A stretch of 64,000 nucleotides of DNA from Coprinus comatus (taxonomy: Eukaryota > Basidiomycota > Agaricomycetes > Agaricales > Agaricaceae): assembly GCA_034638255.1 (NCBI GenBank), contig JAWPGT010000007.1, positions 248,001-312,000 on the forward strand. The letters run 5' to 3'. The translations under genes were made by a program, and so were the position numbers. The notes under the pieces were generated by a model. It had not been told where the DNA came from. It saw only the letters and a program-made list of their open reading frames with translations, and did no database searches. Every line of letters starts with the position of its first letter. Positions within the stretch are counted from its first letter, which is position 1. Below, piece by piece: positions 11,511 through 24,120 of the stretch.

Positions 11511-13561
11511 ATGTCCATCCCTCTTATCATCTTGCCAGACGCAGATGATAATGACATATTTGTAGCCATAAGAGCAGTGCTTGGCGCTAATTCATCGTTA
11601 TATGAACATTTTCAAATGTCTATGGAGGAGCTCCGACATTTCTTGTACGTCAATTTGCCTGTATGTCCACTTGGTTAACCTGACACGATCATCAGGGACA
11701 TCGACCACCAGGTCGAAGCTACTGCCCGTATTCTTCGAATTATAAAGATATTGGCAGATTGTCCGGCTCTCCTCTACCAACTCCAGGAGAGATATTTCTT
11801 CCCATACCGTCTACATTTTGACACGAGACAACAATCTGTCAATTATCTCGTACTACAGACTCGTTCCGTGTCCCGAATCTTAACATTGGGATCAGATCAC
11901 GGCTTGCTCTTTAACTTCCATGAATTGTCATCCAGGGACTTACTTGAAATCCTGGTTCATGGGAATCAAGGAGACGAGAAATACGATTATTTGCACAATG
12001 GTATTTCCGATCCTACATTTCAAGGATGTCTGGCGCAGCTTGCAGTAAATGTGAGTGTGGATTTTACGACTATGGGAGACTGACTGATGTACTGCTTTCA
12101 GTTATTTGAGGCAAACAATATCCCTGGAGGTTATGGTCATCGAGGGAAACTGCTCCAGTATTTGCGGCATCCTAGTGGAGTTCCTCCAAGTTTGATCATG
12201 TCTTTGGAAAATGTCGATGGAGAGGTTAGATTTGCGGAAACTATGATATCGGTACGTTAGAGGCGCTGGGGGCTCATTTATTCTCAGCTCACTTGTATCT
12301 TCCGTAGAACCTGTACCGCACTGTTCACTCTGGAAAAGTAATTATCATAAAGAGGCCCAGAAGTTGTCCTAGTGACGAACCAGAAGTGAAGAAACAACAC
12401 GAGTCAGAGGTAAGAGCGGTTACATTTTCGTTCTATGCTGTCCACTTAGTAGATATGCTGGTTTAGGTCATTCGTGAGGCTCTTATTTGTCACTTGATAA
12501 GACATGAAAATGTCTTATCGTGTTTGGGTGTTACCTTTGACCCCGAGGATGGACCATTGGGTCTTGTCACACCATACATGGATCATGGTCCCATCAATAG
12601 ATTCTTGAAGCAAGACTGTGCTAGGGATATCAATCGCCTAACGCTCGTGAGTGCTTTCTTGTGTTGAGTTGGGTGTATGTTTTTACTTCTTTCAGATATG
12701 GCAAATCGTAAAAGGAGTCCGATTTTTACACCATAAATTTGGACCACCAATTGCGCACAGAGATATAAAACCCTCCAATATTCTGGTGGGAAATGACCTT
12801 GTGCCACGACTCTCTGATTTGGGGCTATCCTCTAGTACATTATATTCACGCTCTAGCCGGCTGCAAAAAGATGTCGGCACACTTCAATACATAGCCCCTG
12901 AAGTCTTAACAGAAATGGTTATTGATCATTTAAAGGCAGATATATTCTCGTTTGGGATCACAATCTATGAGGTACCACGGCTTCCATTTTTCATTCCTCG
13001 ATTACCTCTCTGACATCATGCTTCATACTAGATCATTCACGAACATAGACTTAATAATTTCAGTTTAATGCGGTCAAATTACGGGGAAGGCTATTTGAAA
13101 GATATGCTTGCCCGCATTCCTAAATGCTCACATCCTCCTCATCCATCTTTTTGGAAGATTGTAGAACTGATGGTGAATCTTGAACCCTCGGAACGGCCTG
13201 ACATCAACATCATACTGGGATTTCTAGAAGATAATGATTTTGTCCTTGAAGATCCATGCATTGTACCATTAAATTCATTCGCTGCACGTTCAGAAGCCCC
13301 CGTCCAATTGCACCTTGATATAGGTGGTGTTCAAGTGGATAGTGTACAGGAATGTTTGAAAAAGGAAGAGCAAGATCCACTCACAGTAAGTAATACTTAT
13401 CTTCAGTTTTTTCTCTAATTCACTAGGTCCTCATTTTCTTCTGCCAGTGTATTGCTACACCTATCGCTACCCCCCTTCCCTCGGAAACAAGGTTCACCAT
13501 TGTAACGCCTTCCCAACAACCCACTGTTTATAAATCCTGCTTGGCCATCCCGGGTTCTTAA
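11511..13561 (+). CDS. TKL-like protein kinase, tandem copy B
   Basis: Second tandem copy, with the same exon layout as copy A. The N-terminal region matches copy A in spirit (FFPYRLHFDTRQQSV, LSSRDLLEIL, FQGCLAQL, LLQYLRHPSGVPPSL). In the kinase domain, HSGKVIIIKRPR supplies the ATP lysine. The alpha-C region reads REALICHLIRHENVLSCLG. The catalytic loop HRDIKPSNILV is intact. The metal-binding motif reads SDLGLSS, so Phe of DFG is Leu while Asp is kept. Then come VGTLQYIAPEV and ADIFSFGITIYE. No GxGxxG glycine loop can be seen. The last exon adds a short Thr/Pro tail ending CLAIPGS before TAA at 13559-13561. The start at 11511 gives MSIPLIILPDADD. Probably active, unlike copy A; DLG occurs in some active kinases. 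Target unknown. Confidence 0.8.
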
Positions 13562-14187
13562 GCTTATTCAGGCGCCTTGAATGCTAATATTTAATCAAAT
13601 GCTCTGAGGACCACTGATATTCTTATTTCACTATTTTAATATGTCTTAGTACGTAGATGCTGGAGATGTATGTATTATATACCCCATAACATGATATACC
13701 CTGATGTTCCAACTTTTTCTTCTTTTTTTTTTTAAAGTTTCTGATTTTTTTTTCTTTCTTCATTTTTACGTCCTGGAGGCTTAATCCTCATGACGGACAA
13801 AGTTTGTGATTCTTGGTAACATTGCGACTCGTCATATTTGTGAATATTCTAGATGTTCAAGCTTCAGTGTAAGCATTTTTCAAATACCCGGGAAAGTTCT
13901 CTGGAATCATCGTTCTATTTCTTCTATGGCTGCTACCACAACACATACCTTGCCGCACCTAGACTCGGAACTCTTGAATGAACAAAAATTCTATTTACTT
14001 ATCATTTTCTTTTTGTATGTAAATCAGAACCGGACAATTAGTATAATAGGAGTTAAATCAATCTGAGCGGCTAGAGTCCATACTCGTCAAATTGAGATAC
14101 CTACAGATACGCATATCATTCATTATAAGTAGAGTATTACAGAAAAGATAAGCAATTAAAGTGCCCAGATGAACACGATATAAGCGT
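13562..14187. other. intergenic region between convergent kinase B and ERG7
   Basis: About 625 bases between convergent 3' ends. It contains a T-rich tract at about 13715-13765 (tttttttttt and ttttttttctttctt). A short open frame at 13806-14066 has no domain and no good start. No gene called. Confidence 0.45.
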
Positions 14188-17060
14188 TTAATGACCTATA
14201 CCATTTAGCTTTCCATTTCCATCGGTTGTTCCATTTCCATTCAACTTCCCATTCCCATTTGTCACACCGTTCCCGTTTTTCAATTTGAGATCTTTCAAAT
14301 ATTGATGTGCTTTCCCAAGCATCCAGATAGGGAAGGAGAACTTGAAGTTGGGGTATGCAATAGCACAAGTTTTATTGAAAATACCTTCAATAGCTTCTTG
14401 TGGCCATGAACCATCCTGTATTAATATAGTGTATGGGTAAGAGAAAGAGAGAGAAAGAATAAGGGGGAAACGTACAGGTAATTGGCGAGACATCACAAGA
14501 CGTACGGCACGCTCGATAGGTTCAGGATTAGGATACTTAGCATACATGAGAGACATAACAGCCCAACAGGTTTGTACGACTTGAGTATCTTGATGTTCTA
14601 CCCATTTGCTTTGTTCACATGACTAATGTTTTTGTTGTCAAATCTAAGGTGACGAAAGGGAAAGTGAAGTAAAATATACCAAGTAACTCTCACCCCATCC
14701 ACCATCAGCGCGTTGTTTACCCAGAATAAATTCGCAAGCACGTTTTGCGAATTGACTAGTTTCATAGTTTCACCTACTAATGAGAGAGATTCTGTAGCGA
14801 ACATGGTGGCATAAGTGAAGCAAATTCCCCAAGAACCTAACCAGCCACCTTCAGGCTTTTGAGCCGCGTGAAGGTACTTGATTGCGTACTGGATCGTTTG
14901 TCTTTACAGCAGACAAAAAGTCAACGAGTGAAATATAAATTAATGTTATTGAGAATGCAACGTACTCGATATCTTTGGCACGGTAGTCGGGATATATGTT
15001 ACGGAAGATTGAAAGTGAGGTGATGACGGAAGTAGTACATTCGGGGTATCGGTATTCAATCATAATATCCCCTAATATATGCGCAAATGATTTTAGTTTT
15101 GGTGCAGCTGACTTAAGAGAATAGGAAAAGGACGGACCGAAAACTTCAGCAGGGTTTAACCATTCGAGCCATTGAGGACCACGAACAGGTTCATAGCTGG
15201 CATAACCACCACCAGAATTCTGCATTGTGAGAAGAATGTCAATTGCATCGAACAGTCGACGGTCTGATACGAGTTTGGGTGTGAAACTAGGGCAGTTAGT
15301 TACTCGATGAATTGGGCTAACGTCAAACGAGATATCTAGAGACGTACTCGAGATGATTCTGGAGATACAAGACAGCTTTTAGGCCTTCACCTGTACAATC
15401 ACTGACAGTATATCCTTGTTCTTGCGTACTGAAATATATTTAGCCTTGTGGATGGATAATCAGAATCACAAATCATACCTAAAACCCCATGCTCCCTTTG
15501 TCGTATGTCGGTAGCTTGTATGATAATGCTTTGGGTTATCTCGAATTTGGGCTTTATCAAGCCAATCCAGAGCATTTAACAAACTCTCCTTATTCTGTTC
15601 CAGATTAGCCAATCCAGTCTCAACCAAAGCCTGTGTAATAAAACCAATATCCCACAACTGACTTCCATTCGTTCCACACATCCTCATACCATCCTCACCC
15701 ATCCACATGAAATCTTGACGTCTAATTTCATGCATCTTGTACGCAACGCTTTCACGACCTTCTGCATGAACGCGCGCGACGAGGTTAAACATCTTGGAAA
15801 CGGGACCTAGGGTTTGGTAGCCAGTGTTTTCATCTTCGTAAACAATCAAGTCATAAGCCTTGCGAACTGCGGCGGATCGGAGTGGTGGGATGGTGCATTG
15901 TTCGTAAGCACCAAGAACGACGTTGATAGAGTCAAATATCTTAGTATGGGGTGCGTAAACATCCACTTCGCAAACATTATTACGCTGGTCGGGCCAATAG
16001 ATTGAATAATAGTCTTGGGTATAGAGTTCCTATTCGGGATAATGAGTTATTGGTAGACAGGGGTATTACTGATACTCACTTCACGTAGAGCTAAAATGAG
16101 ATCATTTTCGGGGAAGGTAAATTTGATGCCGTATAAGTAACTCATAGGAACATAAACTGTTCGCGTATGAATCCACCATCTGTGGGGATGTATGGGTAGC
16201 CAATCGGGCAACAGCCTAATACAAACAAAATTCAATTGGTATGTTTTATAAATCAAATGCAAGTCGTACCATAACTCAGGTGGCACTGGGTTGTTTCCTT
16301 CCCAATCATAAGCATTGAGCAAGGATAACCAAAACTTTCCCCAGGCCGGGATAGCCGCAGCACCACCTAATCGTACCATTATCTTGGAAATTGTAAGTTA
16401 AATATATAATGTGGGAGCGTACCAAGTTTGTGGAGGCAAGCGCGTGCTTTCACACAGACTGGATGGTCAGCGTCAACTCCTAGCAGTCGCAGGGCAACAT
16501 AGTTTAGTCCTGTTCCGAAGCAAGTTGATACACCTTCGACATGACTATATGATCTGAGTTAGGGGTCACGAAATCATTGGCGACGACGCACATTCCCCAA
16601 CCGCCGTCGTCCTTATGGGCACGGTTGAACAAGTATCGAATCATTTCCAGACGTTCTTCTTCTTTGAAGGGCATTCCAGAGACATATGATCCAATAACGA
16701 GACCTGGGAGAAGAAACATGGGGCCACCATACTCTCCAGCCCAGTGTCCATCGTCGGACTGCAGGTGCTTGTAGAATTCATAACCATTCTTGGCTGCTTC
16801 AAATGCATCCTTTGCAGGGGGTAGATCTGGGAGTGCCTAAAAGAGTATCAGTTCGATTCATAATGCCGGTTTATAACCATTACGGTGTTTAAGCCCAACC
16901 AATACTTGTCGACGGTGTTCTGGGGCCAAGCGTTGATTTCGTCGTCGGTTTTGAGGTAATGCCAGGTGTGCCTTCCACCATCGTTGGAGAGGAGCCTCCA
17001 GCGAGAGTAGTCTGTGTAGGGTTTTTCGCCTGTAGCTGGGACGTCCACTCTAGGGTACAT
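14188..17060 (-). CDS. ERG7: lanosterol synthase (oxidosqualene cyclase)
   Basis: Cyclises (S)-2,3-oxidosqualene to lanosterol, the first sterol of the ergosterol pathway, on ER or lipid-droplet membranes. The start at 17060 gives [20 protein letters not shown]. The fold is recognised throughout: [16 protein letters not shown], the DDGGWG repeat, [24 protein letters not shown] with the conserved active-site His, [18 protein letters not shown], and [21 protein letters not shown]. Several QW repeats are present ([41 protein letters not shown]). The catalytic acid motif, usually DCTAE, reads [12 protein letters not shown] here; the Asp that protonates the epoxide is kept. About nine introns. The C-terminus carries a Gly/Asn-rich tail of repeated NGNG units ending NGIGH. 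The start lies 127 bases from the ARP9-like ATG on the other strand. Confidence 0.97.
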
Positions 17061-17187
17061 GGGTGGGGAATGTTGAGAGTGAAGTCATACGATTGGCAAT
17101 AAAACGGGTTTCTATACGGAGTTATTCTAAGCGTGTTGTGTCCGCTCCGAACCCTAACCCCAGGCCGCCTTGTTATCCTCTCCAACC

Positions 17188-18895
17188 ATGTCTTTGCGCG
17201 ATGCAACATCATCATCATCGAGGTCAGCAGGACAGCTGTGCGTGCAGGCATAGGCTTGTTCGATCTTCTAAAAACACCATCCATTGTGAGTGCTGCATTC
17301 CTCTTGTCATGCATCCTGTCTAATCATCAACCAGGAAATACCTGCGCGTGTCGGTTTACGAAGAGGCGCGTCTGGGGACCCCCATGCACCCACAAAAGAT
17401 GATACCAGTCTGGCATCTACTAGCAGAGCTGCATCTGCCATGCCACAGCCCCTTAAAGCCGCAGTCAACGACTACCTTGTCGGCACACAACTAGACGATG
17501 CTATTGCTGCAGGCCAGGACATCATTGTTTCATGGCCATTCGAAAAAGGAGATGTCGCTGACTGGACGCAGGCTGAAGCCCTTTGGTACATAGCCCGCAC
17601 GATTAAGCTGACGAAATGACTAACATTTACCCGAAGGAAGTATATTCTCTTCAATCAATTACAGAGGCGCCGCGTGCAAAATGAATCCCCCGTCATGTTA
17701 TCCATCTTTGCTGGGCTCTCGCGAACAACATACGAACGCGTATGTCAGATGTTCTTCGAACGTTTCAACGTTGCCGGTTTTGCGATTGTGGAACGTCCTC
17801 TCTCGCAAATGTACGCAGCCAATGCCCTAAGCGGCACTATTGTGGACATTGGTGACTACGACACCGATATTACTCCCATTTATGAAGGATTCTTGATGTC
17901 ACAAGGAAGATCCCGTGTGGCAATAGGACTCAAAGATTGTGAAATATACCTGGCCCATCTATTAAAATCAAATCAAAATGTCATGAATGCTCTATCACCT
18001 CCAGAAAATCCCCTCCCAACAGATGAACTACAGACGAAGTTAGTGAGGTTGGTCCAACAATTGTGGAGGGATGGTCATATTAAAGTTCCCTCGGACGGGG
18101 AAACTGCAATTATAGAAGATGAAGGTGTGACAGACATTGCTGCTGTTGTCGTCGCAGGAAAGGAGAAAGCGGTGATTGAGAGCGGGTTGAAAAAGAAAGC
18201 AACAGCGAAACAATCCGCTGCAGAACAGGCCCGTGCCCGAGAAATCGAGGCACTTGACTTGATCACCGTTCAATTTGGCGACCATTCACTGACGTTGGGC
18301 AAGGAACGTCATCGGATGTGTGAACCCCTCTTTGATCCCAAGTTATTGAATGGATTATCCGGATTACCACTTCGCCAAGAGGAAGATTTGGTGCGGCCGT
18401 TGCAAGATATGGTTGCGCACGCAAATTACTTGATCGATATTGACAGACGACCTTACATTTGGCAAGGTATTATGGTCACTGGTGACATAACGCGCTATGT
18501 AAAAGGTGTTTTTTATTCTTCGCACATGATCGTCCTCACTCTGACAACCTTTTCCATTCTAGGGCTCGGAGTAGCTTTGCAATCACGTTTAGCTCCATAC
18601 ATGTGTAATCCAGATAGTTCAATAGAACTTCAACCCCGTATGACTCGTGTCCTAAATGTTCCCGAGTTTTATGCCGAATACAGAGAAACCGGTAATGGAT
18701 ATGCATCATTCTTGGGATCAAGCATAGCTGCAAAGGTTAGTTCACATCTGAGCTTGTTATCTCGAAAATTCGGCATTGAATAGTTCTGGATAGATCATCT
18801 TCAACGACAATAACTCAAGGAGTTACGTTTCAAAGACGGAGTACACAGCTAAAGGACCTCATTCTATTATTGAGCTCACTGCAGCTTTGCTATAA
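17188..18895 (+). CDS. ARP9: Arp9-like actin-related protein, N-terminal frame break
   Basis: Actin-fold subunit of SWI/SNF-type chromatin remodellers; the family pairs with Arp7 and binds the remodeller ATPase HSA region. The conserved frame reads EVSRTAVRAGIGLFDLLKTP, EIPARVGL, VSWPFEKGDVADWTQAE, LWKYILFNQLQ, ESPVMLSI, GTIVDIGDYDTDITPIYEGF, IWQGIMVTGDITRYVKG and, after a last intron, SKTEYTAKGPHSIIELTAALL, ending with TAA at 18893-18895. The introns are about 17285-17334, 17586-17636, 18506-18562 and 18736-18794. A charged insert (about 18120-18260) separates actin subdomains. The only plausible ATG, at 17188 (MSLRDA), is out of frame with the conserved sequence: they join if one base is missing at the ATC repeat at 17209-17220. 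This could be a real frameshift, an assembly error or a non-AUG start. Assignment to Arp9 rather than another divergent Arp is likely but not certain. Confidence 0.82.
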
Positions 18896-19157
18896 TGTTG
18901 TATCGATAGTCTTGTCTATTGTATTTCTGACGTAGTAGTGTGCCATTTGTTTGCTTGAGACAATTGATACATTTTGAGGGATTATATTGAGCATTATCAA
19001 ATATCCGCATGGGTCAAACGCGCTGGGTCACTATGTCACTAATTTTGATGAGACTTCAAGCGCGCTCTATACTCCCTCATTATCATTATCTTGTTTGTCC
19101 TATTCCGATATACCCTCTTTGTTAAATCAACAAACGCTAAATAGGCTTTACGACAAA

Positions 19158-22100
19158 ATGCCCCCAGCAGCAAAAAAAGCCATTGAACGAACACGGTACG
19201 CCAATACCAATTAAGAATAAACGCGTGAAGGATATTTGCCTAATAACCGCGTTTCATCCTTAGGACTCAAACAGACATTGAATCAGGACCAGTGGCAAAG
19301 AAGAGAAAGCTCCAGAACGGATCATCGTTCGCAGGCTCACAAAACATTTCGTCACAACCTTCGTTCACAGAAGTTCTGGAGAGACTGAAGCATGAAGACC
19401 AATCAAGTGCTGGTGAGATTTCCTTCCCTTATTTAACGCTGAAGATGACTATTAACTGATATGGATTTTCAGAGGCGGAAGGAGGTGCTGATAGCTGGGC
19501 ACGACCAACGTTGAATCGCATTAACCCTAATAAAGACTCCATAAGTGCGTGTGCTAGGATTTTGTAATACCAAATGGTCTAGGAAGTTTATTAATTGCTA
19601 GTATTCCAACAAATCGATGTTGAAGAGGGAGTCGATGGTCAAAATACGTTTGCAATGAGGATGTATGGTGTGACGCAGGTATGATATTATCCTTCCCGAA
19701 ATACTCCAGTAGTTGACATGCATATCAAGGATGGACATAGTGTTATGGCTGTAATCACCGATTTCCTACCATATTTCTATATCGCAGAACCTCGAGGTTT
19801 CCAAGAATCGGACATAGGCGCATTTCAAGAGTATCTGAATGTTTGTGTGGTTTATGGGATCCTTATTTTTCTTGTCTATTCACGATTTTAACAGAATATA
19901 GTTGGAAGTTCACCGGTTCGGCACATCGAAAAGGTTAGCAAACGCTCGCTTTGGGGGTACAGGGGAGAGGAATGGGTTTCATTTCTCAAAATCACTATTT
20001 CGGATCCGGGAAGGTTACCGAAAGTTAGAGATGAGTATACATTCAATACAAAGTATTTGGGTCGTTAGACTGATGGAAGTCCGTCTATACGCATCTTTGA
20101 GCGTGCAGAATGTCATTTCCGCGATTTATTTCCTGCTGAACCAACGCCTACTTTTGAGAGTAACATCGTATTTACCTTGAGGTTTATGATCGATACCAAA
20201 GTAAATATATCCCGCCTCATTGAAAGTGTACGCTGGTACTAATTAAAGGAATAGGTGGTGGGCATGAATTGGATTGAAGTTCCAGGAGGGAAGTATAAAC
20301 TCATTTCTCCACAACACAAAAGGTCGAACTGTCAGATTGAGATACATATGAGGTATGCTTCATAAATTGTTTAGGAATTGTTTAGGAATTGAAAATAACC
20401 AATATCTAGATATGATGCATTCATTTCCCATCCTCCCGAAGGGTCTTGGTCAAAGATCTCACCTTTACGGATTCTCAGTTTCGATATTGAATGTGCGGGT
20501 CGTAAAGGTATTTTCCCGGAAGCCCAAACAGATCCTGTTATTCAAATTGCAAATATGGTGACCAGACAAGGTAGGCACATTTTAAGTCAGTTTTATGGTG
20601 AGGACAGCATCAATCAATCAATTTTAGGCGACGACAAACCCTTTATTCGAAATATCTTCACCCTCAATACGTGCTCTCACATTGTTGGCTCGCAGGTGCT
20701 CTCGTTCATGGACGAAGCAGAAATGCTTCAAAAATGGAGAGATTTTGTAGAGGAGGTCGATCCGGACGTTGTCATCGGTTATAATACATCGAACTTCGAT
20801 TTCCCGTACCTGATTAATCGAGCTAAAGCAGTAAAGGCGAACAAGTTCCATTACTTGGGAAGACTTAAAAGTGAGTAACATCGTTACATATCCTATGTTT
20901 ATTTGCTGAGATTTATTCTTCAGATGTTAAAACCGACATCAAGAACACACATTTCAGTTCGAGAGCATATGGCCAACGTGATTCAAAAGAAACTCCTCTG
21001 GAAGGTAGATTGCAGATGGATATACTACAGTTTATGCAACGTGAACATAAACTACGAAGCTATACCCTTAACTCAGTCTGTGCTCAATTCCTTGGAGAAC
21101 AGAAGGAAGATGTACATCATTCAGTAATTACTGAATTACAGAACGGGACGTCTGAATCTCGTCGCCGATTGGCCGTGTATTGCTTAAAGGTTTGTATTAT
21201 GCGCATCAACATACTCGTTATTGATATTTGTATCATCTTAGGATGCTTACCTCCCTCAACGCTTAATGGATAAGCTAATGTGTTTCGTCAATTACACAGA
21301 AATGGCTCGTGTGACTGGAGTTCCGTTCAACTTTTTGTTGGCTCGCGGACAGAGTATCAAGGTACTTTCTCAATTGTTCAGAAAAGCGAACGAAGAAGGC
21401 TATGTTATTCCAGCTTTGAAAAGCGAAGGTAAAGTGGTGTCTTAGCCTGATAAAATTCTCTAAATAACAAGTCGTCTAGGCTCAGATGAGGCTTACGAGG
21501 GAGCAACAGTTATTGAACCTAAGAAAGGGTACTATGACGTTCCTATTGCGACACTGGATTTCAGCTCCCTATACCCTTCTATTATGATGGCTCACAACCT
21601 CTGTTATACGACTATTCTGGATAAAGCGACAATTGACCGGCTGAAACTCGAGAGAGATATTGATTATATCCAGACACCAAACAATGGTCGGTATATGTAG
21701 CATTTCTTTTTCTGCTATTGCGCAACTTAACTTGACTTTTGGGTGTGTAGATCTATTTGCAACAACCAAACGTAGAAAGGGTCTATTACCTACGATCTTA
21801 GAGGACCTTATCTCTGCTCGTAAACGAGCCAAAGCGGATTTGAAACTTGAAAAAGATCCATTCAAAAAGGCAGTTTTGGATGGTCGCCAGCTTGCTCTAA
21901 AGGTAATTGAATACGAATTTAGATTAAAGGGTGTTTATTGAACTCATTTGTAGATCAGTGCTAATTCTGTATATGGCTTTACTGGAGCAACAGTTGGTAA
22001 GTTACCGTGCTTGGCAATTTCATCTAGCGTCACTGCATATGGTCGACAAATGATCGAGAAAACCAAACAAGTACGCAGCACATCACGAAATGGGATTGGA

Positions 22101-23698
22101 TTCATAGGCTTATACATAACCCTGACATTGTAGGAAGTCGAGGCGGAATATTGCATAGCCAATGGTCATAGTCATGATGCCAAAGTCATCTATGGTGATA
22201 CTGATTCCGTCATGGTTATGTTTGGTCCAACTGATCTAAAGACGGTTATGACAATGGGCAAGTGAATTCCGAATTCCATCATGGATATTAATACTAATCG
22301 TGATTTATAGGGAGCGAAGCCGCTGAATTTGTCACAGCCAAATTCGTAAAACCGATCAAGCTGGAATTTGAAAAGGTCTATTTCCCATATTTGTTGATCA
22401 GCAAGAAGCGTTATGCCGGACTTTATTGGACTAGGCCTGAGAAGTATGATAAGATGGACTCTAAGGGTATTGAGGTAGGGTCTCGCGTATTTATATCTCT
22501 TCTAGAGAGCATAACTAAAGTGATGATAACTATAGACTGTGCGTCGAGATAATTGTCGCTTGGTGTCGACGGTCATCGAGACAAGTTTGCATAAATTATT
22601 GATCGACCGAGATGCAAAGGGCGCCGAAACGTAATTTTCATTTCTATTACTCTTGTGTTAACCGCCGTTTACCTCTTTGTAGTTATGTCAAGCAAACTAT
22701 TGCCGACTTGTTGCAGAACAAGGTTGATATGTCACAACTTGTGATCACCAAAGCCTTATCAAAGACAGGTGTGTGTAGAACGATGCGATTAACCCGTCCT
22801 GGAAAATTAACATACATGCATGATAGACTATGCAGGAAAGCAAGCACACGTAGAGCTAGCAGAACGGATGAAACAACGCGATGCTGGCTCTGCCCCTGCA
22901 CTTGGAGATCGTGTGGCCTATGTCATCATTAAGGGTATTAAAGGTGCGCATTATGTCACTACCCCCGGATTCAATACTCAAATTGAAATCTAGGTGCCGC
23001 GGCATACGAGAAGTCCGAAGACCCGTTATATGTTTTGGAGAACAATATACCTATTGACACAAAATATTACTTGGATAATCAACTTGCAAAACCACTTATG
23101 AGAATTTTCGAGCCTATTCTTGGAGAGAAGGCATCTTCTCTATGTAAGCAGTTACTCCATTGGCAATGCTACTGATATTAATGTAATGCTTTCATAGTAT
23201 CTGGTGACCATACACGCACAATTCAAATTGCGACTCCCACTGTGGGCGGTTTGATGAAGTTCGCGGTGAAGACAATTACCTGTCTTGGTTGCAAAACTGC
23301 GTTGCGTCCAAACAATAGCGTTCCTAGTATGTCTTTCCTTTGTACGATATGTCAAGCAAGCAGTCTCATTCTTTTTCCAGACGGCACAGTTTGCAATAAT
23401 TGCCGACCGAGAATAGCAGAGCTATACCAGAAGCAAATAGTATCAAGCTCGGTTCTTCAAGTGCGATTTGCTCGACTTTGGACACAATGTCAAAGATGCC
23501 AAGGTTCACTGCATCAGGTTCGTTGAAATCATCGTCATTCCTATTTTTTGACTTCTTGGGAATCTCATATTGTTTTACCATTAGGACGTTCTCTGTACGA
23601 GCAAGGATTGCCCAATTTTCTACATGCGTAAAAAGGCACAGAAGGATGTAGAAGATGCCAATGCAATAGTTGAACGATTTGATGGCGAAGCTTGGTGA
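19158..23698 (+). CDS. POL3: DNA polymerase delta catalytic subunit
   Basis: Family B replicative polymerase with 3'-5' proofreading, the main lagging-strand enzyme. The start at 19158 gives [15 protein letters not shown] after splicing. N-terminal domain: [25 protein letters not shown]. Exonuclease motifs: LSFDIECAG (Exo I) and [11 protein letters not shown] (Exo II), each with its catalytic acids. Polymerase motifs: [10 protein letters not shown] (A), [16 protein letters not shown] (B) and YGDTDSVM (C). The thumb region includes [20 protein letters not shown]. The C-terminal cysteine modules are both present: CysA (CLGC, then VCNNC after an intron) and CysB (CQRCQ, then CTSKDCP after the last intron), which holds an Fe-S cluster in this family. 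It ends FDGEAW-TGA. About 17 or more short introns, a high number for the window. Confidence 0.97.
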
Positions 23699-24120
23699 TT
23701 TCACATTTTTTATGATTTCTACTTGCTTTCTGGATATGGATATGTTCTGTTATTCCGCTTTCTTATATTTGTGCTTCCGTTAGTATTCGATTAATTCATG
23801 ATGTAACAATAATATTATTGTGGTGACACGACAGTCCTTCGCAGTCTTGTGTAACTTATACTATGGATCCACGAGCTTGAGGTATCGATTCATCTCACAT
23901 AGGTGGATACGGCCTTGTTGGGATGAATTCAACTTATTGCTAATATTGAAGCTTGCGGTACTTTTCAGAGTTTGGAGGAAGGAACGCGGTTTGTGTATAA
24001 CTGTAGGCAACTGCGGTACTCAGCCTCGTCCCATTCTAGTGTTTCCTTGCACACTGGTATTTAGTTATTCTTAGACATATAAGCAAGTATCCACGCGCAT
24101 ACATATGCATATATATAGTT
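23699..24120. other. 3' flank between convergent POL3 and SET-domain gene
   Basis: About 420 bases between convergent stop codons. A weak open frame at 23820-24074 has no domain. I see only the expected 3' UTR sequence, AT-rich just after POL3 and around 24100-24120. Confidence 0.4.
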
